A stretch of DNA of 64,000 nt from Adenophora triphylla var. japonica (GCA_022495995.1 JAFEMH010003631.1:1-64000), one strand, 5' to 3'. Shown: positions 46,965 through 58,625, numbered from the stretch's first letter. A program made the numbers and translations. The notes: generated from the sequence alone by a model not told the origin.

Positions 46965-48140
46965 TTGTCCAGCCTCCCGAGTATACACCGACGAAGAAAA
47001 ACCGACGCCTGGCGCTCCCACTCAATCAACATGTTGACTAGAGATGGCAACCGCCACAAAAGGCATCAGTATAACCCAGGGGCTTCGGCAAAGGCTCTAC
47101 CTCGCAAGAAAAAAGCACGAAGTGACTGGCTTGATGACTCTCTATCCCGAGATAAGGACCAAATCTATGATCCTCACCTATATGGGAGCATGATCACCTT
47201 CTGCGATGAAGATTTGCCAAGAGATGTCTCCCAACACAATGAAGCTTTGTACATCACTATTCGGCTCAACACCATATCACTCCCTGGGGTATTAGTGGAC
47301 AATGGATCATCGGTAAACGTCATTCCCCTCAGCATGATGAGGGCCCTCCGCATAAATGAAAGGCGTATGATCCCATCTACCCGGACTGTCAAGGCCTACG
47401 ACGGTTCGTCTCGTCCCATTCTGGGGACAGTGACTCTGGAACTCTGGTACGAAACCCAAATGGTGCCCGCAAAGTTCCATGTAATGGATATCCCCTCCGA
47501 GTTCACAGCCCTACTAGGGCGCCCTTGGTTGCATCACATGAAAGCCATAGCTTCCACCCTCCACCAATGCGTCAAATTCATCAACCGGCAGGGAGACCTT
47601 GAAGTCATAAGGGGTGACAATTTCCTCATAGGGAACGAAGCTGAAACAATAGCCAAGAATGCCCACAGTCAAACACCGGGGCTACATCCTTCAAGAGGCA
47701 AGTCTCGCCAGCATCCTTTTGAATCCAGCGATGCCAACTATGTCAACACACTCAAGCGAGCAGACTCCGAAGAAGTTCGATTCATCAAATTTAATTGTTA
47801 TTTCCAACACTTGGAGGCGTACTGGAAGGAAACGCTGAACACCGCCATGATACAGGCACACAAGTCTCCGGTCCTCAATCACAGATTTGTCAGCATTCTG
47901 CAAACCCATTCTTTGGCCTCGCCAGGCGAGGAGATTTTCATGATAAAAGTCGACAAACACCGACAGACTCGGCTCGAATCTATGAACGTCGTGTGGGACG
48001 TCCTCCTTGCTGAACTACCTGCCGAGCCTTTCCGCTCGAGTATGGGACATGAGATTTTTCTAGCGGCACCGAGACGCAATACGTCCTTACATCTCGGATT
48101 GAGCGGTCGGATTGTGACGAAATGGAAATCCCGGGATTGA
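46965..48140 (+). CDS. Protease region of element A (391-aa open frame)
   Basis: This is the longest intact frame of the element. The retropepsin active site is PGVLVDNGSSVNVIP (Asp112, DNGS in place of the usual DTG, as is common in plant Tat elements). It is followed by FTALLGRPWLH near residue 185, the family's second conserved motif. The N-terminal 60 residues are basic (LPRKKKARSDW) and may be the end of Gag. It would cleave the Gag-Pol polyprotein. The frame is lost after about 48010, just before RT. Confidence 0.85.
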   Translation: MSSLPSIHRRRKTDAWRSHSINMLTRDGNRHKRHQYNPGASAKALPRKKKARSDWLDDSLSRDKDQIYDPHLYGSMITFCDEDLPRDVSQHNEALYITIRLNTISLPGVLVDNGSSVNVIPLSMMRALRINERRMIPSTRTVKAYDGSSRPILGTVTLELWYETQMVPAKFHVMDIPSEFTALLGRPWLHHMKAIASTLHQCVKFINRQGDLEVIRGDNFLIGNEAETIAKNAHSQTPGLHPSRGKSRQHPFESSDANYVNTLKRADSEEVRFIKFNCYFQHLEAYWKETLNTAMIQAHKSPVLNHRFVSILQTHSLASPGEEIFMIKVDKHRQTRLESMNVVWDVLLAELPAEPFRSSMGHEIFLAAPRRNTSLHLGLSGRIVTKWKSRD

Positions 48141-48684
48141 GGAAGATCCCTACATCCACATGCTCGGCTTTCGGACGCCAAACACAATTGATTACGGTTC
48201 GGACAAAGAGATGATAGCAACGGCGAAGAGGGAGCACAGAGACCATGCCTTTCCCGAGTTGTGAAGCCACCGACAGCGATGCCGCTAAAGAATTGGGAAA
48301 CTCTCTCAGGCCGTCCGCGACCAAAGAGGAAATGATCACCAAGCTTGGATTGGTCCCCCGTCCTTTCGTGTCAACCTTTGTAAAGGCCTCCGAGTCTCTC
48401 ATTGTTGAGTTCGAGTCTCTCGAGTCGACCGATGGCCTTACGCCCGAAGACTACGAGTCTCGTAGCGAACGTGGTATTCCCTTTCGTCTTCAATGAAATG
48501 ATGAACCTTTCGAGTATCCCTTAATTGCCACTTTAACTAATGATGAATTAACTAATAATCTAAAACGCTTAATAACGATTCACTAGATGAAGAAGCAGAC
48601 ACATTAAATGAACAATATATCAAAGAAATCTTTAAGCGGGTTGTCCGGAAAGAGGAAAATCGAGCCCAAGCCGCCGAAGAGATT

Positions 48685-49436
48685 TTGACGAGTGTGAATC
48701 TGGGAACCGCGGAAGAGCCTAAAGAGACGCAGATTGGTAGTTTCTTCGAAGGGACCGAAAGGGATGCCCTAATTGAGCCGCTAAAAGAATTTGTGGATGT
48801 GTTTGCATGGTCCTATAAAGATATGCCAGGCCTCGATCCTTCCATAGTTGAGCACCGAATACCGCTCGACCAAGAAGTCAAGCCAAGAAACGAAGCTAAG
48901 AAGAATTAAGCCCGAATGGTCCCTACAAGTGAAAGAGGAGATAGAAAAGATGCTCGGGCGGGATTCATCGTGGGTCATTGAATACCCTACATGGCTTTCT
49001 AACATAGTAACAGTGACCAAGGCCAACGGAAAGATCCGGTCTTTGCGTAGACTTTAGAGACTCGAACAAAGCCACCCAAAAGACGATTTCCCCACAAACA
49101 TCGACATTTTGGTAGATTCCACGGCCAACCATGAAGTCAAATCCTTCGTCGACGGTTTTGCCGGCTACAACCAAATCAAAATGGCGTAAGAGGATCAAGC
49201 CAAACGGCCTTCACAACCCCTTGGGGCACCTCTTGCTACACGGTCATGCCGTTCGGACTAAAGAATGCTGGGGCTACGTACCGGAGGGCAGCCACGGCTA
49301 CGTTTCCCATGACATGATCCACAAAGAAATTGAGGTCTATGTGGACGACATGATAATACATTCCAGAGGATCGGATGGCCAGCACTTTGTTGATTTGAGA
49401 AAATTCTTCGGCCGCCTCCGAGACCACAAAGCATGA
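48685..49436 (+). pseudogene. Reverse transcriptase of element A
   Basis: The N-terminal part reads FVDVFAWSYKDMPGLDPSIV (48780-48840), then KPEWSLQVKEEIEKML in the next frame. The palm follows, with VDGFAGYNQIKMA and the catalytic YVDD at 49338-49349. Breaks occur at 48905, 49055, 49187 and 49435. Several altered codons sit where CAG or CTG is expected (YRRA for YQRA; RDSN for RDLN). The catalytic motif is intact. Confidence 0.88.
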
Positions 49437-50124
49437 GACCGAATCCGGCCCAAGTGCACCTTCGGTGTAAGATGAGGTAAGGTGCTAGGATATATGGTGA
49501 CAGAACGGGGAATCGAAGTAGATCCCCGTAAAATCAAGGCGATAGTTGAAATGAAGCCACCCCGGACACCGACGTAAGTGAAATCCTTCATGGGAAGACT
49601 GCAATACATAAGCCGCTTTGTGAATCGGTGACCTCGATCCGCGAGCCGATCTTCAAGTTGATGAAGAAAAATGCCTACAGAATGGACTCCGTAATGTCGG
49701 CTTGCCTTTGAACAGATCAAGGCATACCTTGTGAATCCCCGATTCTCTCGCCCACCACATCGGCAAAAGCCACTCTTGCTATATCTAACCTGTCACGGAT
49801 ACAGCAATTGGGGCTATGCTAGCTCAAGAGAAGAAAGATTCCAAGGTCGAAAATGCCATCTATTTCGTAGCGTAAAGCTCCAAGGAAGCGAACTCAATTA
49901 CTCGCTTGCGAGAAGACTTGCGCAGTTTGGTCTGGGTAGTGGGAAAGTTGAAGCACTACATGCGGTCTCACCCGATACATCTTGTCTCAAGGATAGACCC
50001 CATCAAATATCTGTTCGACAAGCCTTCCATCTCCATGAGGTTGGCAAAATGGTCGTTCTTTTTGGCCGAATATGACATCACTTATGTTTCAAGGAAATCC
50101 GTAAAAGGACGCATAATGGCGTAA
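49437..50124 (+). pseudogene. First RNase H of element A
   Basis: The connection and RNase H parts are seen in shifted frames: KAIVEMKPPRTPT and SFMGRLQYISRF (49530-49620), IGAMLAQEKKDSKVENAIY (49806-49865), then KYLFDKPSISMRLAKW and FLAEYDITYVSRKSVKGR (49995-50110). It degrades the RNA strand during reverse transcription. Frame breaks at 49440, 49475 and 49630 again fall on CAG/CTG-like positions. Confidence 0.82.
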
Positions 50125-50219
50125 CATCTCGGCCGATTTCCCAAGTGATGAGTCCCGAGGACTGAACCTCAATTTCCCGATGATGGAATCTTCGCTCTAG
50201 AAGGAGAAAATCGCCGGCA

Positions 50220-50752
50220 ACTCTTCTTCGACGGGCGTCAAACAAAAGGGGGAACGGGATAGGAATGCTTCGGTCGATCCTACCGACGAACACACCCCCA
50301 TAGCAAGCAAGGCCGAACTTCGAAGTCACCAACAACGCCGCGAATATGAAGCTTGCATAGCCGGGTTGGAAGCCGCCCTTGAAAGAAATATCAAGGAATT
50401 GGAGGTGTATGGTGACTCTTCCCTCATCATCAATCAGGTCTCTAACAAATGGAAGACCGTGGATCCGGGTTTGCAAAAGTATCATACTTACATGGAAGAA
50501 CTAGTGGCTCAATTCAAAGAAATCAGCTTTCATTACCTGCCAAGAGACCGAAACAGGTACGCAGATGCTCTGGCTACACTAGCCTCTCTTGTCGAAATAC
50601 CTGAAGGAAAGTTTGTTAAACCATTCAGAGTCGGGAGAAGAGAAAACCCCGCCTATTGCTTCGAAATTGAAGCGGAAGCCGAACCGGCCAATGATCCCCG
50701 GTACACTCGCATTTACCAAGACGAAGGATGGCGAGGCCTCTTTCAAAAATGA
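50220..50752 (+). pseudogene. Second (archaeal-type) RNase H of element A
   Basis: The frame 50366-50752 contains LEVYGDSSLIINQVSNKWK (catalytic Asp in GDS) and HYLPRDRNRYADALATLAS, the hallmarks of the extra RNase H found in Tat-lineage elements after the first RNase H. The N-terminal part (50220-50360) is in another frame. The presence of this domain is the main reason for placing A in the Tat lineage. Confidence 0.88.
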
Positions 50753-50806
50753 AGATGGGGAATATAAAGAAGGAATCAAAGCGAAAAGTCTCTCGGCCCA
50801 AGAGGC

Positions 50807-51957
50807 TTGCCTCCCATTATGTTCTTTTGGGAAATATGCTATACAAGAAGCGTTATCAAGGCCCCCTCCGCGATGTATCGGCAAACAAGAGGCTACCGAA
50901 CTCATGAAAGAAATACATGGTGGTACTGCGGCCCTCACATGAATGCTCGAGCTCTGATGCAAATCATACTGAGAATGGGGTACTTTTGGATCTCCATGGA
51001 AACCGACCGCATCCGGTTCGTCAAAAGCTGCGACAAATGACACGATACTCCAATCTTAATCACTTGCCTCCTCACGAGTTATACCGCATGACAACCCCTT
51101 GGCCTTTCGTCACTGGGAATCGATGTCATAGGCAAAATCACACCATCAGCAAAGAACGGCCACGAATTCGTCCGGTAGCCGTGGATTATTTCACCAAGTG
51201 GGTTGAAGCCAAGTCCTACAAAATCCTCAACTCAAGGAAAGTAGCCCTCTTCGTCAAAGAGAACATCATATGCGGATACGGGTTGCCGGCCCGAAATCAT
51301 TTCGTATAATGGATCCCACTTCGAAGGGGAATGCGACAGCCGCCGGCGTAATTCCGAATAACCCGTCACAAGTCATCTCCTTACAGGGCCCCAAACCAAC
51401 GGAGCCGTCGAAGCGGCAAACAAGACTCTGGAAAATATCATCCGGAAAATGGCTGTCCAAGGCGTAGATTGGCCCGAGAAGTTACACCTGGCACTCTGGG
51501 GCTACGTAACATCGCCGAACGGCAACCGGGGAAACACCGTTTGCCCTCACATACGGAATGGAAGCCGTGCTCCCAATCGAATTGGAAATCCTCGCTCCGC
51601 GTACTGCTGGAAAGCCAGATCAACGAGGTCGAATGGCTCCAGAGTCGCCATGATGAATTGGCCCTGCTAGATGAACGCCGACTGAAGGCCATGGAACACA
51701 TCCGAGCCTACCAAGGAAGAATGGCCAGAGCCTTTGACAAGAAGGTAAAGCATCGGGAGATCCGAGAAGGGGATCTCGTTTTGAAAGAAAAGCCCCCAGT
51801 CCGTATCAACCCCCTCGGCAAATGGGAGCCTGTATGGGTCGGGCCATTTGTAGTCCAGAAGATCTTCTCCGGAGGAGCCATGCAACTTGCAGACCTCGAT
51901 GGGAACCCCTTTGTACACCCAGTAAATGGTGACAAGCTGCGCAGATACTACGCGTAA
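50807..51957 (+). pseudogene. Integrase of element A
   Basis: Zinc-binding region: EIHGGTAALTMNARAL and FWISMETDRIRFVKSCDKC (50905-51035, two frames). Core: VAVDYFTKWVEAKSY at 51177-51220, then ISYNGSHF near 51296, where the second catalytic Asp should be. C-terminal part: 51600-51957 in one frame, with KWEPVWVGPFVVQKIF and DKLRRYYA before the stop. The Asp-to-Tyr change is the same as in E1 and coincides with a TCTGAT-to-TCGTAT change, so it may be a consensus error. Confidence 0.85.
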
Positions 51958-52036
51958 AAAAAAAAACAAAAAGAAGAGAGTGCTAAAAGAGTAATACCCA
52001 ACTAGGTTGAAAACCCGAAAAGGGCGGCCTAGGTAA

Positions 52037-52079
52037 AAAACAGGGTTGCACCGAAAAAAAAAAAAAAAAAAAAAAAAAA

Positions 52080-52129
<50 letters not shown>

Positions 52130-52137
52130 AAAAAAAT
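52037..52137 (+). repeat. A-tract after pol
   Basis: About 100 bp of nearly pure A directly after the pol stop, in the region separating sense pol from the antisense genes. Confidence 0.9.
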
Positions 52138-52392
52138 CGACCGGGTTGAACTACGAAGACCTGAGCTCCTCAAAATGAGGGGAACGTAGTCAGCCGAAAA
52201 CGGTTCGGTCTAAAGCACAAATAAAAGTCATACTTTGACATCAATACAATTGATCAGACCATGAAAGCGTCTCGAAAAACTCTAAAGCAATTCAAATATT
52301 CATTACAAGTTAAAAGCTCTTTGATGAGTCTAAGCCCGATTCATTCCTACAACTGGCAACCTGCTAAAAGAAAACTAAGATACATAATCAAA

Positions 52393-53931
52393 TTAATGTG
52401 TCTGCCATGACAAGAAAGGGATACTCGGAAAACTCGTAGTCACTCCAAGCCACTCGTCTTGGCCTCTCCCCTCTTCTTCCCCTTCGAGTCTTCTTCTTCT
52501 GAACCGGAAAAATGTCGGTATTCCTCCTACCAAGCTGCGTATAGGAACAGGATCTATCAAACCAGCCTCTGCCGGGGCCTTAGTAGCCCTAGCGTCATCT
52601 CTCATCTCCCGTAGCCTAGCCGGTAGCATAGGAGCCCTCCTCTCCGTCTCTTGACGTAAGCCTCATAGTCGGTCACAGCGTCCCCGCTCCTATCATGAGG
52701 GTTGGCCCTCGCCTCGGCCCTCCTCCTCTCGAAACAACAGTCCTCCGCACCCACAATGGCCTCACGCCGTCTCAAAATAGCCACCCGAGTCTCTCCTGCA
52801 TGCCTCTCATACCAATCCAGTACCAAGTGGTCAAGAACACCGGTCTCGGACGCTGAGAATAACCCGAGGAGGAAAGGCATCATACCTCCATGCTCGGGAA
52901 AGAAATGGAAACACCGAGGGATCATCCATAGAAACAGGAGCCACCACCCCGTGGCTATATCATCAAAGTCCCCCAAAGGAACCTGCTCCAGCCAAACCGT
53001 CTCGTAACTAAAGCCGGAATATAGAAGCCGGACCGAGAAAGCCCCGGAAGCATGACCACATGAGACCCATCCCTGAAGCACTCTGCGAGTCTCCACCCGC
53101 CAAAGAAGGCACCGACCATCCGATGTCTTACGTCCGGAGACCAGCCATCCAACGTTCCCATGAGCCCCGATCATCGAAATCCACAAAGAACCCCCTCCCG
53201 GCAAATGTCCAAGGCTTGATCATGTCGGGAGTTTCCCGAAGAATCCCCAAACGCTCCATCGCCCATGTGGTCAAGAGGAACGGGCCGCCCGCGCATATAC
53301 CGCCTTCCGTAGCAGCCCTATCAAGAGCATGAAAAGTCTCCCGAGAATCAAAGGAACGACATCTCGCCGTGCGACAGTGAACGACAACATCTAGCAGAGA
53401 TCGATGACAGATCCCAAAGGAATAGACCATGAACAGGGTGCCAAACATACAAAGTGCAAAGGCATCCCAATAGGCATCATCCACCAAGCCTAGGCCCCTA
53501 AACCTATCGGGAAGGCCGGAAATATCAAAATGATCGGGACCACGGATCATACCTTGCGCTTCCTCCGGGGAAAGATGAAGGAGGACGCACAATCTGTCAA
53601 CAAAAGAATCCCCTCCGGGCAAAGGAACCGCTATCTCTTCCACCTCCGGACCACCAAGCAAGGCCCGAAATTCTTCGACAGTCGGAACAATCTCGTTGAA
53701 GGAAAGGCAGAAGACATGCCTTCTAGTATCCCAAAATGAGGAAGAAGCCCTCAAAAGCTCATAATCCGGAATCAATTCCTTGAGAGACCATAAGCACTTC
53801 ACCTTATACCTTTCTTCAAAGAAGGACCTTCTCTCATACATAATCTCCCGGGACCATTCCTTGAACTTGTTGAAGAATGACATTTGGGATTCTTGGGACA
53901 ATTTTGATGGAGCTTTTCTAAGATTTTCCAT
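52393..53931 (-). pseudogene. Antisense gene 2 of element A (DUF7745-like)
   Basis: From ATG at 53931 the minus strand encodes MENLRKAPSKLSQESQ, then YKVKCLWSLKELIPDYELL, FWDTRRHVFCLSFNEIVPT and VEEFRALLGGPEVEEI. This arrangement resembles DUF7745, a family found in plant retroelement-linked proteins. The frame is open to 53128, and the protein continues in another frame (53100-52602: LYSGFSYETVWLEQVPLG, FHFFPEHGG, DWYERHAGE), ending near 52393. It lies antisense between pol and the tandem repeats. The family match is from memory; no biochemical function is known to me. Confidence 0.6.
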
Positions 53932-54024
53932 GGTTTTTCTCTCTTTCTCCCCGAAAATGGCTGTTTGGACTGGAGGTTGAAGAGGATATTTGAATTTGAA
54001 ATAAAGTGAGACCAGATCTGAAGC

Positions 54025-54067
54025 AAAATTAAAGGACACTGTCAGATGCAGGACTCCTCCGCGCGGA
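54025..54067 (-). promoter_or_regulatory. Putative promoter of antisense gene 2
   Basis: TCCGCGCGGA (54058-54067) is followed on the minus strand, after 23 bp, by the TATA-like CTTTAATTTT (54034-54025). The ATG is about 95 bp further on. The spacing equals that of the LTR promoters, but the TATA-like box is weak. Confidence 0.5.
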
Positions 54068-54473
54068 TGAGATTGCTTTCCATCAGAAAAATCTGCAACA
54101 GTCCAAGCTGCTACACCAAAAGAGGAATATTCCGTCCCGGTTGCTCGAAACCTGTGCAAAAAACCTCCCCAAACCAGTCCATATACCAAACACTAACACC
54201 CTTGCCAAAAAAAAAACAAGGCTCATGCAACACTGCATTCATACTGCATTGCATTCATAAAATAAAATCCTAAATTATTACATTCCAAAAAAAAGAGTGT
54301 GCATAAAAAAAAAACAAACAAACATCAATAAAATCCTAAATTACTACATCCCAAAAAAAAAAGAAAAAAATGTGCATAAGCTGTACAAATCTCAATCCCA
54401 GTCATAGATCTCAAAATCTCAGAAAATCGGTCTAAAAAAAAAAAAAAAATCGGGGGGTAATCAATCGGAATCC

Positions 54474-57470
54474 CTAGCGCCCGACGCCCGTCCCGGTTCC
54501 TCTTGCGACTAGGGCCCGCCTCCTCAGGAGCCCCGAAAATCTCGGGCTCAATCGTCCTCGTCTCCGAAGAGGCTCGTCGGGACCAACCGGCACGCTCCGA
54601 TAGGGCAAGCCGAGATCTGCGAAAAAATCGTATCCAAAGGTGAAGGCGTCGGACTCTGGACGTACGAAGACGACCCACCATGCCGCCAAACGTGTCCCCG
54701 CCCCGTGTGGATCCCCGAGAATGACGTGATCCGAAGGCAGCACCGCGCGGGGATTAAGGAGAGGAGACGAGAGGAGTCTCTGAAGAAGTCTACGAGCGAA
54801 TAGGAGAAGCCTCCCGTCGACGGGCGCCGGCCGTGGTCGCCTCGCTCTAGCTGAGGAGCCCCGCAAGCGACCATCCTCCTGATGAATCTCTTAGCTCCGA
54901 TCACTTGCTTCGTCAGCTTCTCGACGACCACCTCCGAAAACTGCACAAAAGCAAAAGCGTCAGAAACAGTTGAAGCGAAAAAAAAATGATGACAGGAAAG
55001 AAAAGAAAAGACAAAAGCAAAAAAAAAAAAAGAAGGGGAAAAGGTGAAGCCATACCTTCATACCCGGACGAGGCCGGAAAGCTCGTGGAAGCCGCTCAGG
55101 CTGAGGGATCTGCACCCTCAATCGGACCCCATCCTGGATATATGAAAAATCCGTCCGAGGGTACCGCGGGATCCCAAGCCCCTCTCTATCCGTAACCCGA
55201 GGCATCCTCGGCCTCCTCAAAACAAATACGGGTACGGCTCGGTCGCCACAAATGCCGAGAAGTGCCGGCGGCTCGGTAGTCATCCCAGTCACGAATCTGT
55301 CACTCGGGTGCATCATATCGGCGGGAGGCTCCACCGGTGTCCTCAAAGGCGAGTTCACGCCATGCTGGCGCGTCACCCTCTCTCTCGGATAATATGCATC
55401 GCAGTCGGACCTCTCGAGAATCCTCCATTGCCGCACAGCAAATCTCGGCGCCCTTCACTGCGCCACCTCGAAGCGATCCCGGGGAAGAATATCATCCCCT
55501 CATCCGTCTCGGCCTCCGTCAAAGGAAGGCAATCCGCGTACCCGAGAGTCGTACGCCCTCTGGAGCTTATCTTCTCCCGGCATGCTTGGACCAAGAATGC
55601 ATGGCCGGATACGCCCGACGTACTCCGCCGCCGTCGCCACATCGTGACGTGGAAAAACTCCAACGCCCATACTGCGAAAGGTAAAAATCCAATCAATCCG
55701 TCAAAAGAAAAGTGTGTGCTCAAAAAAAAAAAAAGAGGGAAAGCAAAAAGAGAGCTTATACCTCCAGGCAAACTCAAAGCGATACAAGGAGCTCACAGCC
55801 TTCCTACTGTACCTATCAAGAGCAAAGTAAAGCTCGCGCCCCGGCCTCTCCCCACGAGACATCTCCGGCCATCTCCATGTCCTCCAAGGACCTCAAGAAG
55901 GCAAAGACTGCCGTCCCCTCAAAGCATGTCCAAAAAGGGTGCTCGAAAAGGCAAACCACAAGAAGGCCCCGGCAATCGATCGGCGCCTATCCTCTCCTCC
56001 CCACCTCGTAACTCACAATGGTCTCCACGATCTTCCCGTAGACCACCGCATACTCCATCCCCATCCCCTTTTTGGGAATAGGGAAAATCCCAGAAGAGCC
56101 TGCAGATCAGCATCGCTGTAGCCGTCCCGCCACTCAATGCTGCGTCCATTAAAGGACAAACCCGTGATCGCAGCATAGTCGGAAGGCGTAACCGTAGCCT
56201 CGCCCCAGAAGAAGTGAAACGTGTGGGTCGCATCCCACCAGTGCTGCGCTAAAGCGAACATCAGGCCCTTGCTCTTAGGGAACTTGACCAGCCCCCTCAA
56301 GCACTCAACGAACTCCCAAAGCCCGGTCTCAACAACAATCTGTCTCGGACTCGGCAAAGCTCCTCGGCCCGCATCCGGAAGCCGATCCCACAGGTCAACT
56401 ACGGACTCCACTGATCCTCGAGTCTTCATTTTGTTCAGCTGCTCCGTCACAAAACGGTTTCCGCCCTGCAAAAAAGAAAAAGAGAGAAAATATCAAAAAA
56501 AAATTGCATTTGCATTTGCACAAAAAAAAAAAAAGGCATACACATGCATTAAAAAAAAAAAAAATTTTCGGCAGCATAACGGCATGCAATAGACATAGCC
56601 CCATTTTTCTCACAGAAAAGACAGTTTTCAGCAAATCCCATTCAACAATTTTCAATAAAAAAAAATGCATACATGCATATCCTACAAGAAGTTGACGGAA
56701 ATAAAACTCCGTCCCATTTTCAAAAAAAAAAAATGCATACATGCATATCATCCATCTTACATGCAGCGGGAGGAAAAATCCGTCCCACTTTTCAAAAAAA
56801 AAAATCATAAACATACATACATCTCATATTGGCAAAATGCCCATTCTCTCCAAACAAAATGCATGCATTGCATCATTCATCAATATCAATATTCAATTTC
56901 AAAAAAAAAAATCATCATCACAATCTTCGAATTTTCACATGCAATTTTCGGATACAAAAAAAAATGTGTGGCAAAAATGCCAATTCTTTTCCCAAGCAAA
57001 ATGCATATTCGGGACACCAACAAATTCATTGCAACATGCATAGCATCAAAATCAAATCCAAGACAATGAACATTGCATAATTTTCGAAAAAAAAAATTCA
57101 AAAATCACCCAAAATTCAAATTTCAAACAAGAAATCAACAAAGGGAATGAAAAGATTCGAAGTATACCGTTCGGAGACTTGGATCAGAAGCCCAATGTTA
57201 CCAAGCATCGGGGTAGGGCTCCTCCGCAATCGATTGCGAAAGAGTATAATGCCTCCTCATTCGGACGAGCTCCAATCGTCTCTCCGCCACCGGGCCACGT
57301 CCTTGGCCTTGAAAAGCACCTTCCCCGTGTTCCATTGCTCGAAAATCGAAGAAAATCGGAAGATTTCGAAGCCTTTTTGCCCAACAATGGCGGATTTGCA
57401 GATTTTCTCTCTCTCTCTCGTAATTTTCTGTAAAAACAGACTGGGGAAGGAGAAAGGGGGCGGCCCCTCA
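54474..57470 (-). pseudogene. Antisense gene 1 of element A: plant mobile domain gene with introns
   Basis: Exon 1 (about 57330-57170) ends CGAACG|GTATAC. A T-rich stretch follows, ending in CTTTTTTGCAG at 56468, a typical plant intron. The next exon (56467-55762) encodes GNRFVTEQLNKMKTRGSV, LVKFPKSKGLMFALAQHWWD, THTFHFFWGEATVTPSDYAA, ITGLSFNG and, after a frame break, FLRSLEDMEMAGDVSWGEAG, the pattern of the plant mobile domain (PF10536, also called aminotransferase-like). It ends TGGAG|GTATAAG. A second intron runs to TTTCGCAG (55680). Further exons continue (55679-55436, 55436-55060, 54946-54474) in broken frames. The role of such proteins is unclear; host relatives act in gene silencing and development. 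Confidence 0.7.
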
Positions 57471-57511
57471 TTTAAAAACCCTGGAACACGCTCCTATCCG
57501 CGCGGATAGGA
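57470..57511 (-). promoter_or_regulatory. Putative promoter of antisense gene 1
   Basis: A perfect 20-bp palindrome TCCTATCCGCGCGGATAGGA (57492-57511) is followed on the minus strand by TTTTTAAAT (57478-57470), 18 bp from the palindrome core, and then by a pyrimidine-rich leader with 'gagagagagagag'. Confidence 0.5.
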
Positions 57512-57633
57512 TTGTCAGGGTCAAAATGACCCTCTTGCCCTTTAAAAATCTGGGACTCTGCAGTTTAGTCCCCAACTTGACAGAGTTAACCAAAGTTAAC
57601 CAAAGTCAGCCCCTTGTCAAGAAAATCAATCTC

Positions 57634-57952
57634 CGGCAGTCAAACGTAAGACCGATCTTCCCGAGAAAGATAACGGATCCCGTATCTTTCACCAAAATCC
57701 TTCAAGGCAGTCAAACGTAAGACCGATCTCCCTGAGAAAGATAACGAGATCCCGTATCTTTCATCAAAAATCATTCCCGGCAGTAAAACGTAAGACCGAG
57801 TGCCCCGAGAAAGATAACGGATCCCGTATCTTTCATCAAAATCATCCCCGGCAGTAAAACGTAAGACCGAGTGCCCCGAGAAAGATAACGAGATCCCGTA
57901 TCTTTCATCAAAATCATCCCCGGCAGTAAAACGTAAGACCGATTTCCCAGAC
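57634..57952 (+). repeat. Tandem array R1, about 71-bp unit
   Basis: Five copies (the last partial) of a unit starting CGGCAGTAAAACGTAAGACC and containing AGAAAGATAACG and CCCGTATCTTTC. Units vary between TAACGGATCCC and TAACGAGATCCC. Confidence 0.92.
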
Positions 57953-58167
57953 AAATACGTCCAATTTTTTCCCAGCAAAGGCTAACAAAATCCCCAGCAA
58001 AGTTAACGGAATCCCAAAAGCCAACGGAATCTCGAGTAGTACTCGAACTACGAAAGGGCTTGATTCCCACTAGGGATACGTAGGTAGCCTATCATTAGGT
58101 CCAGCCCCTCGACCAAAACGGTCACCCTCTCCTTCGGCAGCAGACGAAGTCCACCGAAAGGCCATTT

Positions 58168-58455
58168 CAAATTAAGGTCCGAGGCACCTAAAAAGCCATC
58201 ATCATCAAGGTTCGAGGCACCTAAAAAGCCATCATCATCAAGGTTCGAGGCACCTAAAACGCCATCTCCAAGGTCCGAGGCACCTAAAAAGCCATCATCA
58301 TCAAGGTTCGAGGCACCTAAAACGCCATCATCCAGGTCCGAGGCACCTAAAAAGCCATCATCTTCAAGGTTCGAGGCACCTAAAACGCCATCTCCAAGGT
58401 TCGAGGCACCTAAAACGCCATCTCCAAGGTTTGAGGCACCTAAGACGCTATCACT
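58168..58455 (+). repeat. Tandem array R2, 30/33-bp units
   Basis: Nine copies of a unit around TTCGAGGCACCTAAAACGCC, with a tenth at about 58660-58690. Unit lengths are 30-33 bp, mostly 30 or 33. Read on the minus strand they keep one frame open (58473-58048) with repeated LGASNLDDDGF-type peptides. Confidence 0.92.
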
Positions 58456-58477
58456 AGGAAAACGATAAATCACAAAA

Positions 58478-58625
58478 ATCCCCAGCAGAGCGGATAGCCA
58501 TCAGACCGAAAATGGTCATTCCTATCCCCAGCAGAGCGGATAGCCATCAGGCCGAAAATGGTCATTCCTATCCCCAGCAGAGCGGATAGCCATCAGACCG
58601 AAAAGGGTCATCTCTTATCCCCAGC
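58478..58625 (+). repeat. Tandem array R3, about 47-bp unit
   Basis: Three copies of a unit with CCCCAGCAGAGCGGATAGCC and GACCGAAAATGGTCATT, the latter itself an inverted repeat (GACC...GGTC). Confidence 0.9.

Noticed and set aside
51667..52173. A 168-residue minus-strand ORF with a poly-Phe run
   Set aside because: It is the shadow of the integrase C-terminus plus the A-tract at 52037-52137.
56395..57069. Lys- and Phe-rich ORFs on both strands
   Set aside because: The region is A/T-run-rich and bounded by splice-like sites on the minus strand, so an antisense intron is a better reading than coding sequence.
58168..58455. A CRISPR-like array of regularly spaced repeats
   Set aside because: The units are contiguous with no unique spacers, and they lie in the 3' region of a plant retrotransposon.
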